From Dromaius novaehollandiae (lineage: Eukaryota; Chordata; Aves; Casuariiformes; Dromaiidae), in assembly GCF_036370855.1 (NCBI RefSeq), contig NC_088101.1, forward strand, positions 34,558,585-34,622,584: a stretch of 64,000 nt of DNA. The letters run 5' to 3'. The first letter of the stretch is position 1, and every line of letters begins with the position of its first letter. Positions 26,411-38,558 of the stretch are shown here, piece after piece. Position numbers and translations under genes: made by a program. The notes below the pieces were generated by a model, which ran no database searches, was not told the DNA's origin, and saw only the letters and a list, made by a program, of their open reading frames with translations.

Positions 26411-29400
26411 CTGCACATAAAAAGAAAATGGAAGAAGTATTAAACATACACAGAACAAAAGTATTTTACAGTTTGACTTCCCTGAAAGAAGCATATCATA
26501 CAATTTTTTTTGCCATTTCCTTGCTAAGGGTATAGATAAACTTAAATTCCTAGATTACTACCACTATAGCTCCAATGTAATTCATCATTTGTTTGCTTAT
26601 TGCATAAGCAGATTTAGTTCAGTTTCAGATGAGTTAATGTTAGGTGAGGCAATCGCCAAACATATGAAATAAGACTTCTACATACTTGCATACTTTCACT
26701 CCAGTGTCTGTTTTACGGTGAAATGTATTACTCCTTCTGTTTTGTTTTCGATATTCTAGTATGTGTGTATTAATCTAAGCATCAGTTTTCCTAAGAAAAT
26801 TTACAACCAAAACTGTACTTTTCTGCACATATATAAAAAATAGTCTTAACAAAATAAAAAGTTAATCACGTGCCCCCCTGTGAACATACCCTACTGACAG
26901 GATCATCGTCCTTTCATTATGAAGCAAGTAACAAGCACAAATACGTTTTCAAAGTGGAGACCATTCTGGGATTGCCATTGCATCAAACACTCCTTTATGT
27001 GATGTAAATCTAAGTATCACTTAAAGCTAACCACAAACACTGCACCGTTCATTTCGGCTAGGCTGCCTGCTGAGCGCAGGCTTGCCCGGACCCCGGCATG
27101 CTGCCCGGGCTGCCGCATGCCTCCTGCCCACCGCAGGCCTCCCGCCAGGCAACTCCCACACCTCTCTGGCCCTCCTGCAAGGCGGCTTAGCAGGGAGACT
27201 CCGCAGAGGCAGGCTTTGAGCTGCCCGAGTTTCCGTGCCAGGGAAATCCTCTCCCGGCAGGACCTGCGCCTTTTTGATCCTTTTACACTTCGGTGACCTC
27301 AAGGTAAACAGGCCCAAGCAGGGAAGAGGATCGCACCCCAGGGCAGCAGACTGTAAACAGTCCGTGCTCCTGCTTGCAGTTAAAGGAAAACAGCAACGAT
27401 TTAAGTCTCCTGTCTCAGGCGTAAGAGCACTAATTTTGCCTGATGAACAACGCCCTTCATTAAATACTGAACTTTAACAGTCATTAACTGGAAGACTAAA
27501 GTTATGGCTCCATAACTGTGCTGAATGACCTTCTACACTTAAAAAGCAGACATTTGGACCCTCTGTAATGGGAAAAAAATACATAGAAAATATCCTTCAT
27601 GAAATTTCAGAACTTGCTGAGCATAGCCCTGTAACATAAGCTGCCCAGTAATGACCATTCAAATGGTGGAAAAACAAACAAATAGTTTAATCCAGTGTAT
27701 GGCCACAGCCACTAAAATTTTTCCATCATGATGTTCTTGCCTAATGTCATCTGCAGTAGAGCTACAGTTGTCTGGGTGTCCAGGTCTGCATATCCATCTT
27801 TGTGTGTGTCCAGCTTAAATCTAACCTTACTACATCTTAGATTTATACTGTTTTATCACTACATTGCATTTTTTTTTCTAAATTGCAAGTAAATACTCCA
27901 TCTTTGCATGTTTGGAAGCTCTAATAAAACAATATTCCTATGGTTACGTGAATTATATTGGTGCCTGTAAAAAAAAAAACTGCTAGACCAGACAGAAACT
28001 TCATCCGCTGCCAGCTTTTAACAGCAATCTCATTTGGCTGCTAAACACTTTTAACTCAAACACTGTTCTGAATAGTTTGTCCTTCAAAACATGCCAATCA
28101 GATAAATAAGATCTCTCTCTTACCAGGAAGATATGCTATATCTTTTGTAAACTGATTTATGGGTTTGTAAGTTAACATTTATAAAGGTGCAGATTAATTA
28201 TCAATTGCAGTAAGAAAATGGAGTTATAGCTCACAGTGAATACTTACTGTTCAAAAGCCTCACTGAAAGTAGAGGAACTACAAGAGTCATGCACCTGAGG
28301 GAGTATCACTGGCTGTTTAGTCATAGCCAAAGAAAAACACACTGTGATAAACACTACTCCAGTACTACCGAATTCCCCCCTCCAAAAAAAAAAAAACCCA
28401 CACCCTGCTGACACTGAAGTCCTCCCTCAAGAGTGTTTCTCAGCTGGGGAACTAGAAGACTTAAGAAATTTTTAGAATGCTGTAAGAAACATGCCAACCT
28501 CCCCCTAGGCAAAAGCAGGGATTTCTTGCAGTATTTTCAAGCTCCTGTCCTAAAAATACCACTGTGGACACCACAGCTTGCTTAGTTACTTCACAGGAGG
28601 CAACAGCTAAATAATCAAATGCATAGGGGAAATGGGGCTACAAAGTTGAAAAAACTGAAAGAATGAAGGAAGAGATATTCCACAAGCAGAAAACCCCAAA
28701 GCATGCACAACCACTGTTGACTGCCTCAAGGTTATTCAAGCCTCTTTCCATTAACAGCCACCCGACCCATTCAAGTAATCAGCACGTGCATGCACATACA
28801 CACACCAAACCCCTTTGCCGCGTAATCCTATGAGCTGGCAAAGGCAGCTTAAAGAACACAGCTCAAGTTTGGTAAATCTGACATTCTGGCAATGAAAGTG
28901 TAATATGCAAAGTATTCTAGATTTGATTTTTCATTTGCTATTGGATACTAATAAAGTAACTGAAATATAATTATTGGGACATATGCAGAATTCATTGTAG
29001 AACTGGCTGTCAAAAATGGCTTTTCTCCTCAAGGTTACTGTAGTAAGAGCATTCTACAAAATATATTCACTGCAGAAAACCGTTAGTTAATAAAATCAGT
29101 ATAGAAAAGCTACCATACGTCTGGCTGCAGCATCTTAAAAAATGACATAAGCTGAGAACTTTGGCCCAAAAATGAGAAGATGCCTGGTGTTTCATGCTAT
29201 AATTCCAGTGTCCCATCACAAATGTCATTCAGTGAAGCACCTCCTGATAATACACATATTACCGTTCTTACCCCCTACATAACTTCTGACGTTCTCAACA
29301 GATATTATTTCTTCTCATAGTGGCCTGGATTTCTAGCATTTGAAATATTTGAAATTGAATATAAGACATAAGATGATTCAGGAGTAACTGTCGATACCGA

Positions 29401-29843
29401 TCAGTAAGATCCAAATGTCCAAAGGCAGGATGAAATCCTGCCTTTTCCTCAAAAACATCTCTGAGACCACTCCCTCTTCAAATACATTCATATTTCAGGG
29501 AGCAAACATTTATTTACCCACACATGTCCTCTTTGAATCCTTCTTTACCTTCCCTCCACTCCCTAAACCTTGCTTAATAAAAGCAAAAAAAAAAAAAAAA
29601 GAAAAAGAAACAAAACCTTTTTCCTTCATGGTTTGGTGAACCACATCCTCCCGTTTATTCTTTTCTTTCTTTTCTGTTGCACACTCATTCTCTAAGAGCC
29701 CACATTTCAGAGTTCAATTACTTTGCAATATTATAGGAGTGGAAAAATCAGATAATCTAACCTATCTGCACCAGTATCAATCACACCATCTGCAGCAGGG
29801 CACATCAGAAATAGATTTTGCTGCTACAAAGAGCCACACATAC
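26411..29843 (-). other. ELF2: ELF2 intron before the basic-cluster exon
   Basis: This 3.4-kb intron is mostly AT-rich. A sharply GC-richer islet lies at about 27050-27290, of unknown origin. A-tracts occur at 28385-28397 and 29587-29602. No exon was recognised beyond the flanking ones. Confidence 0.85.
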
Positions 29844-30017
29844 CTTTTTTCTTTTTCATTGGTTCATGGATATCAGGGGATGTTGGAACAGGAGATGCAT
29901 CCATCGGTTCAGATTCCTCTGTTGATACCTCCACGACAGTTTCTGTGATCACATCTGGTCTCATGGCAGCGTGGATAAATTCTGGGGTTGACACACAAGG
30001 AGGGACGAAAACTTCCA
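29844..30017 (-). CDS. ELF2: ELF2 exon: conserved acidic region ending in a Lys run
   Basis: This exon encodes residues 118-175: VEVFVPPCVSTPEFIHAAM, then RPDVITETVVEVSTEESEPM and a Ser/Pro-rich stretch ending MKKKK. It is acidic and rich in Val, Thr and Glu, and belongs to the region shared by long and short isoforms. It is 174 bp, phase 1 at both ends, with a long T-rich tract before the acceptor (CAACATAG) and a strong donor AAAG|GTATGT. Confidence 0.96.
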
Positions 30018-30823
30018 CTATGTTGGGGAAGGGAAAAGAAAAAAAAAAAAAAAAGAGTTATGATGAAGTTTCTACCTATTTTATCACATTTACATGAAAT
30101 TATTTTAAACAAAGCAAACTAAATAGTATAGCAAGATTTGGTATTAAAAATCTGTCACCCAGAAAATCAATCCACACCCCAAAACATGCACGTACTCAGG
30201 AGCATTGTTAGGCATAAGACAAACAGGTATCTCAGAGCAATATTCTTTAGAATTAAACTCAACTTTAAATTAAGCAAGTTAGAGTTCAATCTCTGATCCT
30301 AAATGAGCAAACACTGACTGGATTCCACTTCAACCTCCACTTTCTATTTCATAGCTTTCAAGTTACAGTTTGACCATTATTTTAACCAACACAAATCAAG
30401 TAACTTCAAAAGGAACAGCAAGTTAAAGGAATCACCAATATTAACTTCGATTTTTTAAACCGATAATACTTTGCAACATAGTGCATTTAGATACTCTCTC
30501 TAAAATAGAAAAAAGGTTAGAAATATATTTTCCCTTAAAATAACTGCTTGTTTTATCAATGTAAAATAATGACTCCATTTCAAATGTGTAGTTGTTCAAG
30601 CACCTATATCCAATAACCTCTCTCAGAGAAACGAAATCACCTGAAGTATGCTTGTTACAAGATGAAGAAATCACATAAAACTCAAACAAATCAGTAGTTT
30701 TGGAATAAGGAAGCAAATGTTTTAAATCACATACAGCTCTATACACCAGCAGGTTTCCCATTCACTTGTACAAACTGGTGGGGGGAGAAACTGCTCAGGG
30801 AGCAGGAACTGTGCTTGACATAC
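30018..30823 (-). other. ELF2: ELF2 intron between two shared N-terminal exons
   Basis: This 806-bp AT-rich intron ends in a T-rich tract just upstream of the acceptor (plus-strand A-run 30033-30053). The 106-codon minus-strand open frame at 30441-30761 is not protein-like. Confidence 0.88.
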
Positions 30824-30937
30824 CAGGACTCCTGGCATCTCTCAGGCAGGTAGGAGACTCCATATGAAGCAAGGCCTCTGCAGCTTCAATTGTCTTATCT
30901 GTGCAGTGCACATTACTTCCATGGACTGATGCTTCCA
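30824..30937 (-). CDS. ELF2: ELF2 exon: first exon common to long and short isoforms
   Basis: This 114-bp exon encodes residues 80-117: VEASVHGSNVHCTDKTIEAA, then EALLHMESPTCLRDARSP. It is where the two alternative N-termini join. Both the distal exon ending at 49120 and the internal first exon ending at 37395 finish with a single G that completes a Val codon (G|TG). The TIEAAEALLHM segment is a conserved amphipathic helix in the ELF subfamily. It is phase 1 at both ends. Confidence 0.96.
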
Positions 30938-31632
30938 CTGTAAAATAATGCAAGATATAATGAGACCAGATTATTTATACAACAAAGTCCACAGATATTG
31001 CTGTACAACAGCACTATTCAATCTTAAACACCAGGACCCCCAAATCAACTCGTGTCTTTACACCTTTATACCTTCCTGTCAACAGGAACATTTAAGACAG
31101 ACCTGACACAAGCAGAACTAAGACCACCACTTCTCAGACTAAATTTCTGGTTCGCAAATGAGCTTCCCACTTCTATTACATGATCAAGAGCTTATGGAAG
31201 CATACTTTGCGGACTTGTCTTCTGCCTTCAATTTAACAATAACTATAAATACAAGATTAGTTTGCAAAACAGATAAATCCAGTTTCATTTACTGACATTA
31301 AATATATCTGCAAGTTGGGTTTAGCAGGCTTGTTTGCTTAAAAAAAAAAAAAAAAGAAAAAACACAAAGCATATACCACACTACACAGAAATTTTTAAAG
31401 CAATAGCTGAGGAAAGAAGGTAAAATTTTCTGGGTTTTTTTAATGTCCAGAAGTTTAAGAAAACTACGTTATTAATCAAAAGTAATTAAAAATAACCTTG
31501 AGAAAAGAACACATTTAAATTTTGATAGAGGGCAGATCACAGCAACTTGTACAGAGCAGGAGTATGGAAAAAAAAATCCAAATTTTCAATTAAAACTCTA
31601 ATCCTACTCAAGGCCAACTCTACAGTCCTCAC

Positions 31633-31837
31633 CCTTGAAAAGGTTTTTAAAACTGGCGACTCCAGGAACACCTGTTGCACATCATCCACACTCTCACTAA
31701 GGTACTCCGGCTCTCTCCAGTTGCTCTTTCCATTTATGGCAATCTGCTCAAAGCTGAACCGTCCCAGCAAGGCAGCCAACATCTGAGCAAATCTATCTTT
31801 AGCGTAAGCAGGGTCACCTATCTCCAGCGTCAGAGAA
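31633..31837 (-). other. Unidentified protein-like open frame with splice-like borders
   Basis: On the minus strand, after CTCTTTAG, a 68-codon frame reads SLTLEIGDPAYAKDRFAQML, then AALLGRFSFEQIAINGKS, then NWREPEYLSESVDDVQQVFL and ESPVLKTFSR, ending at AAGG|GTGAGG. Its composition looks like a folded protein, unlike the neighbouring frames. I do not recognise the family. It enters in phase 2 and leaves in phase 0; spliced between ELF2 exons it would hit a stop after two codons (GTT CTC TGA). It may be a fragment of a processed pseudogene or transposon, a poison exon, or chance. Confidence 0.3.
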
Positions 31838-34800
31838 CTAAAGAGGATTCAGTATAATTCTCTACGGGAACTTCAAGGCATCTACCCTGTTACTGAAAAC
31901 GTCTAAGAAACAATTTGATATTTCTTTAATGAAAAGCAGAACAAATACTACTAGCATTAGTTCTGCCATAAGAAAACACAAGAGAAGTGCAGGTACACAG
32001 GGGAAAAAGTCTGTCTAGCATATTCCAGTTTAATACTGTTGAAAAACAAGGATCAAAAACTTACTAGAAACCTACCGGCCAGTAAGCTAAACACAAAAAT
32101 CCTGAAGCCAAAAGCGAGCAAAATCAAGAAGACACACAAATGCAAAATCCTGGGCGAATGAAACATCTGGCTGAAACAGCCCGGCTGCCCACCAGCGAGC
32201 TGCTGAGGTTTCTGCCCCAGCCCCATCCCCAGACACCAGTCCAGGGCTTTATCTTGTGGAACAGGAGCTGCCCGATGGCACCGACGCTCCACCACCACCT
32301 CCCTGCAGCAGCTGGGAAGCATGAAAGCCTCCCTGAGCACAGAAAAGCACGCTAAAAGAGACGATCTCTATCCCAGGCTCCCTTCCCAGACAAGCGGTGG
32401 CACTCGGTAGAAGAGCCTTCGGCCCCCAAGAGCCCCGGCCCCACCTGCAGCTCCAGGGCGCTGCCCCCCGTCCCTGCTGGGGGCCGGGCTGAGCCTGGCA
32501 CCCAACACCTCCACTGAAGCCGGCAGCCTTGCAGCAGACCCTGCACCTAAACATTTTTCCCTCTAAAGAGGAGCTTCAGTTGCACAAAAGTTGCTGACAG
32601 AGTTTCCCCTCACCTACCACCTAAAACTTTCCACTGATCATCAGAACATGGAAACGATATTCAGTTAGCCATTATAAATACATCACTTCTACATCAATAC
32701 TGGAATCAGAAATTCCAAGTCAGCATTAAGCGCATTATTGAACTGCATTATAAAAAAGATTTAAAGTGGGTCAGCAAAGCCTTTCGCCCTCACCCTCCTC
32801 AATGAAGAGCTGTACAATTTTCAATTTTGTTTCTGCTGGTTACCGCTTGGTGCATAACTAGTTAGTTTGTTTCTTTGAAAATATCGTGTTCTGCGTATAA
32901 ACCGAGAGAAGGCAAAAGAATGGTTTAAAGTCAGCTTTGTATCTTTCCAATCTTATGCCGTCCTGATTAGCAGCCAGAGCAGCCGGAAAGGAGACGCAAC
33001 CCCCAGCATCAGAGGGGAAGACTGCGACTCCACTCCCATGGAGCGAGCATGCAAAGGGGCCCCCTGATCTCTGATCGAGGTAACCACGACACCTCCAATA
33101 AAAATACAATTATCTATTCTTCAAATACCTTCTGACATGTGTAAATATGAATTCCACAAATGCTTTTTCAACATTTTACACTTCGGACCCCACTAAAATC
33201 ACCATTTAAAAAACATGAAAGAAAAAAATAGTAACACTTTTGCTTTGGCTGGAACAAAACACATGCTGTCTGTCTATCATGACTGTTAAACTAACCTAAT
33301 GCTGCCAAAAAGATATCTATTAAATACTTACTAAAATGAGTGCTATCAAGTTTGAAGTCTTCCCAACTAGCTATGTCCTCTCCACAGCCATTCTTCGGTT
33401 TTGGTCTTAGAAGCATTAGTGTACCCAGTCAGCATTGCAATAGTTTTCAGTTATGCTGCAGCAACCTTATTGCCCCAACACATTTGGAAAAGCATAAATT
33501 CATCCCTCAATACAAAATCTTACATAAGATATCATTTTGCCACCCTGGAAAAGGTCCAAGTAAACGAGCACAGCAAGTCAAAGTGTTCATTCACTAGGTG
33601 TATATACTGGTGGAGAAACAGAGCTAGAAAAAGATCCTGAAGATGAAAAGGGGGAACAAGCCAGAAGTGTTCTCTGAGACAGTGGATGGACAAGCAAAAA
33701 TCAGTAGGCTGTTCTTGAAGATGACTAGATAAAGAAGGATCTTCAACTAAAAGAAGTAACAACAATTAAATGATACTTGTATCACGACAATTTGTAGTGC
33801 TTCTCAAGATAACGACGGGGAAGGAGGCAAACCAAATGAGCAGGGTTCCTAGATAAAAAACACCAACTTCAGTCAAAAGACGTCACTGCAGAAAATCACT
33901 GAATGGTATTTGCTCTGCAGGGCCTTTCACTGTAAAGCACGTATTATCATAGCAATCTTAATCCTCTCTCCACATATCCGAGGTTGTGATACCCAAGCAG
34001 TTCCATAGTTGGCAAAAAAAAATTAACCAAGGAATAATGTTTATCACCCATGACTCTAAAAATGTCTGATTCAGAAATTTTCTATTATATTTATACCATG
34101 AACCATGGTACCACTGTGCACACATAAAAGACTCCCAAAGCTAAAAACAACTGTATTGCTTGAGCAAACAACTTCAGATTTAACTCCCTTACCTTACAGA
34201 CTCATTATAGGAAGAACTACCGCTTGCCCAAAACAAGCAAAGTGGTTTACTAGAAGATGGTTAAGTTTTCCGGGCTGTGGTAACTGCATGTGATGAGAAC
34301 TGAAGCTTACCGATCTAGAACACTTCAGGGCTAACATGACCACTTTTACCCTTTTGGGTCTTTTAACCCCAAAATTTCATCTTGCTCCTTTTATGAAGCA
34401 ATCTGATTCTCTTGCATTTCTTAAAACAGTTTATAAAAAACTCTTAAGCTTTCTGATCTCTTTTGTGCAGAAAATTAAGGATCCTCTTATAATAAAGCAT
34501 ATTGCCATTGGAAAGAAAATAATATTAACTTCTAAAAAACGGACAGTTAACTAGGCTAGTTGATGCCTCTCAAGTGTTGACCTAACGTCTTCTAGTCTTC
34601 CATCTTTCTAAACAAATAGTGTGTACAGTAGATTATTCAGGGCTCTCAATAGCTGTTACAAAATACCGAACTTGGTAATTAAGTCTGACAGGGCCCTACT
34701 TCAGCATTACAGAACAGAATTGATCTGTTGCCAGTATTCTGTAACAATGCTCCTAGTTTTAACATGAAAGAAGAGCAACAAAATGAACTAAAGCAAGCCA

Positions 34801-37103
34801 TAAGAGGAAAAATGGACTGAAATTTTCAATGTTACTTTTCCAAACTGCAGTACAGCCCCCTATCTTTATCTGAAGAGCTATCAACTGCCCGCATTTACAA
34901 GGTCAACACTTAACTGTAGCACCTGATTTACAATAGCTTATCCTTTAATACTATCAGGCAACTAGAGCAATACTGTAATGAAGAATTCACAAGCGAGGAA
35001 CTCAGTCAAGAGTAACTATATGTACTCTTAACACACTTCATTAAAGTTTACTGCTGCTCACATGCTTGTTTTATCTCAGCATTTTAAAGACCACAATAAA
35101 CAGTAGCGTAAGGCAATACCAGTGCTTAAGTCATATTTTAATTGCTGCTACACATAATACCCAAAATCTTTCTATATAAAATCTTTCTACACACACTATG
35201 TCACTGGAAAAGGGAATATTTTTAGTCAACAGATTGTTTTATGGCAGACCTTTGTTCAGCACCTGAAGGGCAATTCCTTGATTTTGTGAATATTTTGATT
35301 TCCCTCATCAGGCTTTGCTAGTTCCAAAGATTTTCAGCTGGAGGGAATATAAGGATAATAAATAATCCACTGCATACCAGCAACTGATAATAAAGACGAG
35401 AGCAGTCATCTTAAAATACCTGCTTCCTGGTGTGCTGTACGTTATCAGGCCAATACTGAGAAAATTTTTTTTTTTAAGCCTGTCTTTTTAAAGTCACGTA
35501 AGAGTTGCTCTTACAATCAGGAATTAGGATAACCTTAAGTGGGAACAACTTTGCTTCAGCTTTTCTCCCACAGCTATCAAACAATCTGAAGTTTTCTCAA
35601 CATTGAGGCCACGACATTTGGGAAGAAACAAGGCATATTTAGTGCAATCCCTTAGGATAAAGAATTCCTCTCTTAAACCCACACAGTATCATCTACATAC
35701 ATAAGCAAACAGATATGATGTCCTGATAGTGTGATGATAGGAATACTAGATGTGTGTAGCTCTCCACATCCCACACTGCAATGCAAATATCAAAAGACAA
35801 GAAAATAGCATTAAGTTAGCTAAGCTAAGGACACTGGAAAAAGCAATACAAAGGTCAGTTCTTATTTATCTAAGGGTTGGCTCAGATGACCACAAGTAAT
35901 CTAGTTACAGCAACTTAAGAAACTGTTGAGACAAAAACCAGCTACTTAAAAGCTCTCTATCCACTGACAACCAAAAGTAAAAACTGATTAACTGAAACCT
36001 CATGCAGTAATGAGATATACAGAAATCAGAGATTTCAGCTGAACACTTTGTTGGGTAGGGAATCAGCTCTACTGACAAAGTTAAACTATCTTTTTCATTA
36101 CTTATAAAAGAATATTGAATGCTTATGATGTATTATACTTTTTCAGTTCTGGAGCATAACATTTCTACATTGCTTTTTTTAAAAAAAAAAAAACTTTTCT
36201 GTATTAAATAAGCAATCACAAACTTTAGGCGATATGCCCCCCCCCCCTTTTTAAATGGCAATATCTTCATACACTGGCAAATGATAGAGCACTTACGTTC
36301 AGCACATATTCACACTCACATGAATCTAATACCATGTTGCCATTAAATATAATACAAAACTAAAGTATACATTCAATTTGTTAGCCTGTGGACACTAGGC
36401 TAGGTGTACAGCTCACTAGCTGTAATGCTCTACGCTGTACTTCCGCATATGATCCCAAGGACTACTTAAATAAAAGCAGAGATTCGCACTGCAAAATCAC
36501 GGCTGATAAGACTTCTGTGCAGGACTCTAGATTTTAACGCTGCATCTCCCGGTGCTTGAGAGTAGCACAACGCCGTTAATAACTATCCCAGGGAAACGCC
36601 GCGCGAAAATCCAGCGAGCACCGCCGTTTTCTCCGGGCAGAACTCATGAACTCAACCAGAGCAGCGCAGATAAGCTCTGCGTGATGCTGAGGACGTGTCA
36701 CGAGCTCCCAGCGGAGCGGCCCCCAGCCGTTGCCGCGGCGCGGCGCCCCGTTCCGCCCACGTGGGGCGCCGCCGCACCGCCGCCGCCGCCGCTTCCGTGT
36801 TTACGCGCCGCTGCCAGCGCCGCGCCCGCGCCCCGCCGCCCGCCCGCCGCGCGCCCATTGGCCGCCGCGCGGCGCCGCCCCGCCCCGCGCCCCGCCGCGC
36901 TCCGGCTGCGGCCGGCGACGCCCGCTGATTGGCGCGCGGCGCCCGTCACTCCCCCGCGCCCGCGGCCCTCGGGGAGCGCGGCGCTTCCGCTACGGCGCGC
37001 GGGTGGGGGAGGGGCGCCGCACCGCCCCCCCCGCCGCACACGTGGGCCGCAGCCCCGCACGGCCCCGCCCCCCGCCGCGCCACCGGGGAGTTTAAAAGGG
37101 CAC

Positions 37104-37119
37104 GGGGGGGGGGGGGGGG
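37104..37119 (+). repeat. Poly-G run of about 16 bases
   Basis: An uninterrupted G run follows the TTTAAAAG element in the CpG island. It could form a G-quadruplex and is prone to length variation or sequencing error. Confidence 0.85.
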
Positions 37120-37394
37120 TGCAGCGCCCCGGCGCGGCGGAGCGGGGCCGTCCGCGCAGGCAGCGTGGCGACGGCGGGAGGAGGGACCGGGCGGGCGGAC
37201 GGTGGCGGCGGCGGGCACTTCCTGGTTCCCCGCCCGCCCGCGGCCCGCAAACTCCTCCGCCCGCCCCGCCGCAACTTCCCGCGCCGCCGCCGCAGGTGCC
37301 CGGCCCCGGCGGCGATCGCTTCCCGACCGCCCTCCGCTGCCTCCCGGCCCGCCGCCGCCGCGGCGAGGCATGCGCGGGCGGCGGGGCGGCTTAC

Positions 37395-37452
37395 CGGCGC
37401 GGATGAGCAGGTCGAGCTGGTTGGTGGGCCCCTCATGCAGGGAGGTCGCCAT
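37395..37452 (-). CDS. ELF2: ELF2 alternative first coding exon (short isoform)
   Basis: This exon encodes the 19 residues MATSLHEGPTNQLDLLIRA plus one base. From memory this equals the N-terminus of human ELF2 isoform NERF-1. The ATG (37452-37450) has A at -3 and G at +4, a strong context, and the donor CCG|GTAAGC is strong. Spliced to the exon at 30937 it gives a 535-residue protein lacking the N-terminal activation region. In the literature I recall, NERF-1-type forms bind AML1/RUNX1 and repress targets that the long NERF-2 form activates. An AUG-UGA start-stop lies 22 nt upstream in the presumed leader. Confidence 0.93.
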
Positions 37453-37473
37453 GTTTCCGCGGCCCGAGCGGCT

Positions 37474-37479
37474 TCACAT
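37474..37479 (-). promoter_or_regulatory. ELF2: AUG-UGA start-stop element upstream of the short ELF2 isoform
   Basis: On the minus strand ATG (37479-37477) is followed at once by TGA (37476-37474), 22 nt before the short-isoform start codon. Start-stop elements can hold ribosomes and lower downstream translation. The ATG context (T at -3) is poor. Its presence in the mRNA depends on the start site, which is not known. Confidence 0.4.
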
Positions 37480-38558
37480 TGAGCGGCGGGAGCGCGCCGC
37501 ACTGCCGCGGGGGCGGGCGCAGGGGGCGCGGGGGGCGCGCGCGCTCCCGCGGGGCGGCAGCCGGCAGCGGCACCGCCACGGCGCGGCGGCGGCGGCGCGA
37601 GCGCTTCCTGCGGGGCGGCGCGCGCGATCCTTCCGCCGCCGGCCCCAGACAGGAAGTGCCGCGCCGCCGCCGCCGCCTCGCCGCCGCGCGGGGCCGCCCG
37701 CGGGCCGCCCGCCGCCCCTCGTCCCTCGTCCCCCGCCCCCGGGACGTTCGGGCCCCGGCGGCGCCGCCCGCGGTGAGGGGAACGGGGGGAAAGTCACGGT
37801 GCCTCGGGGCGACCTGCCACGGCCGCCGCGCTGCCCGCGCCCCGGCGCAGCCTCGCGCCCCCGGCGGCCACGAGCACACGGCTCTCCGCAGCCCGCAGCT
37901 CCCGTGCCGGCCCCGCTCGCCGCCCGGAGCGCTGCACGCACACGGCGGCTGCCCCAGAACAGCAAAGCGCAGCACAGACGGAGCCGGGCACAGGGATCAC
38001 GCACGGAAACGCCTTCCCCGCCGCCACCGACACCCGACGTGACCCGCGTTTTAAAGCCAGCCCGTGCTGAAAATCATCGTGCGGAGGAGCGAGCAGCCTC
38101 CCTCTGTCCCCGCGGCGAGACTCCCCGCACGCAGCCCTGCCGGCGCCACCCGAGAAGGCAGCAAGGCACCAAAGGTGCATCCGTCCGATAGCCAGGAGTC
38201 TCCCCTCCACTCCCCGTTTTAGTACTCCGCTAGGGGATCCAGAGGAGTAATAATCAGAAGCAGTTTCCCCCAGCATAGAAATCACAAAGCGGTATTCAGG
38301 ATAAATCGCTGCTTGCCAGCAAACTCAGTGCATCAAACACTTTTGACAGATCATGTTCCCCCTGCAACTCAAGTTTTTCTGCAACAACTTAATGACAATA
38401 TTTATACACACTTAGATAAAAACTCAGGCATTTTACAGACTTCACTCATATACTCCTCGCTATAAGGAATAACATTTGCTCATTATCTCAACAGATAACA
38501 AACGAGACCTGCGAGGGGAGCACTCATTTTCACACTCCCGCTCTGATATCTAGGACTA

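Larger units (their letters stand above)
36690..38160 (-). promoter_or_regulatory. ELF2: Internal CpG island and promoter of the short ELF2 isoform
   Basis: This is a very CpG-dense block around the short-isoform first exon. On the minus strand the promoter should lie above 37480. ETS-type words (CACTTCCT at 37216-37223, AGGAAGTG at 37651-37658) flank the exon, and CACGTG E-boxes lie at 36758-36763 and 37039-37044. Inverted CCAAT boxes (ATTGG at 36857 and 36928) and a TTTAAAAG at 37091-37098 are placed as if for a + strand transcript. The island may therefore be bidirectional. Confidence 0.75.

Noticed and set aside
36946-37452. Reading the short ELF2 first exon through into the intron as a 168-residue protein
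   Set aside because: After the 19th residue there is a strong donor (CCG|GTAAGC), and the following codons are Pro/Arg-rich GC-island sequence. Splicing to 30937 restores the known ELF2 frame.
36929-38191. 420-codon + strand open frame (and several overlapping long frames)
   Set aside because: GC-rich island artefact: low-complexity Arg/Pro/Ala composition, many frames open at once, and it lies antisense to the real short ELF2 first exon.
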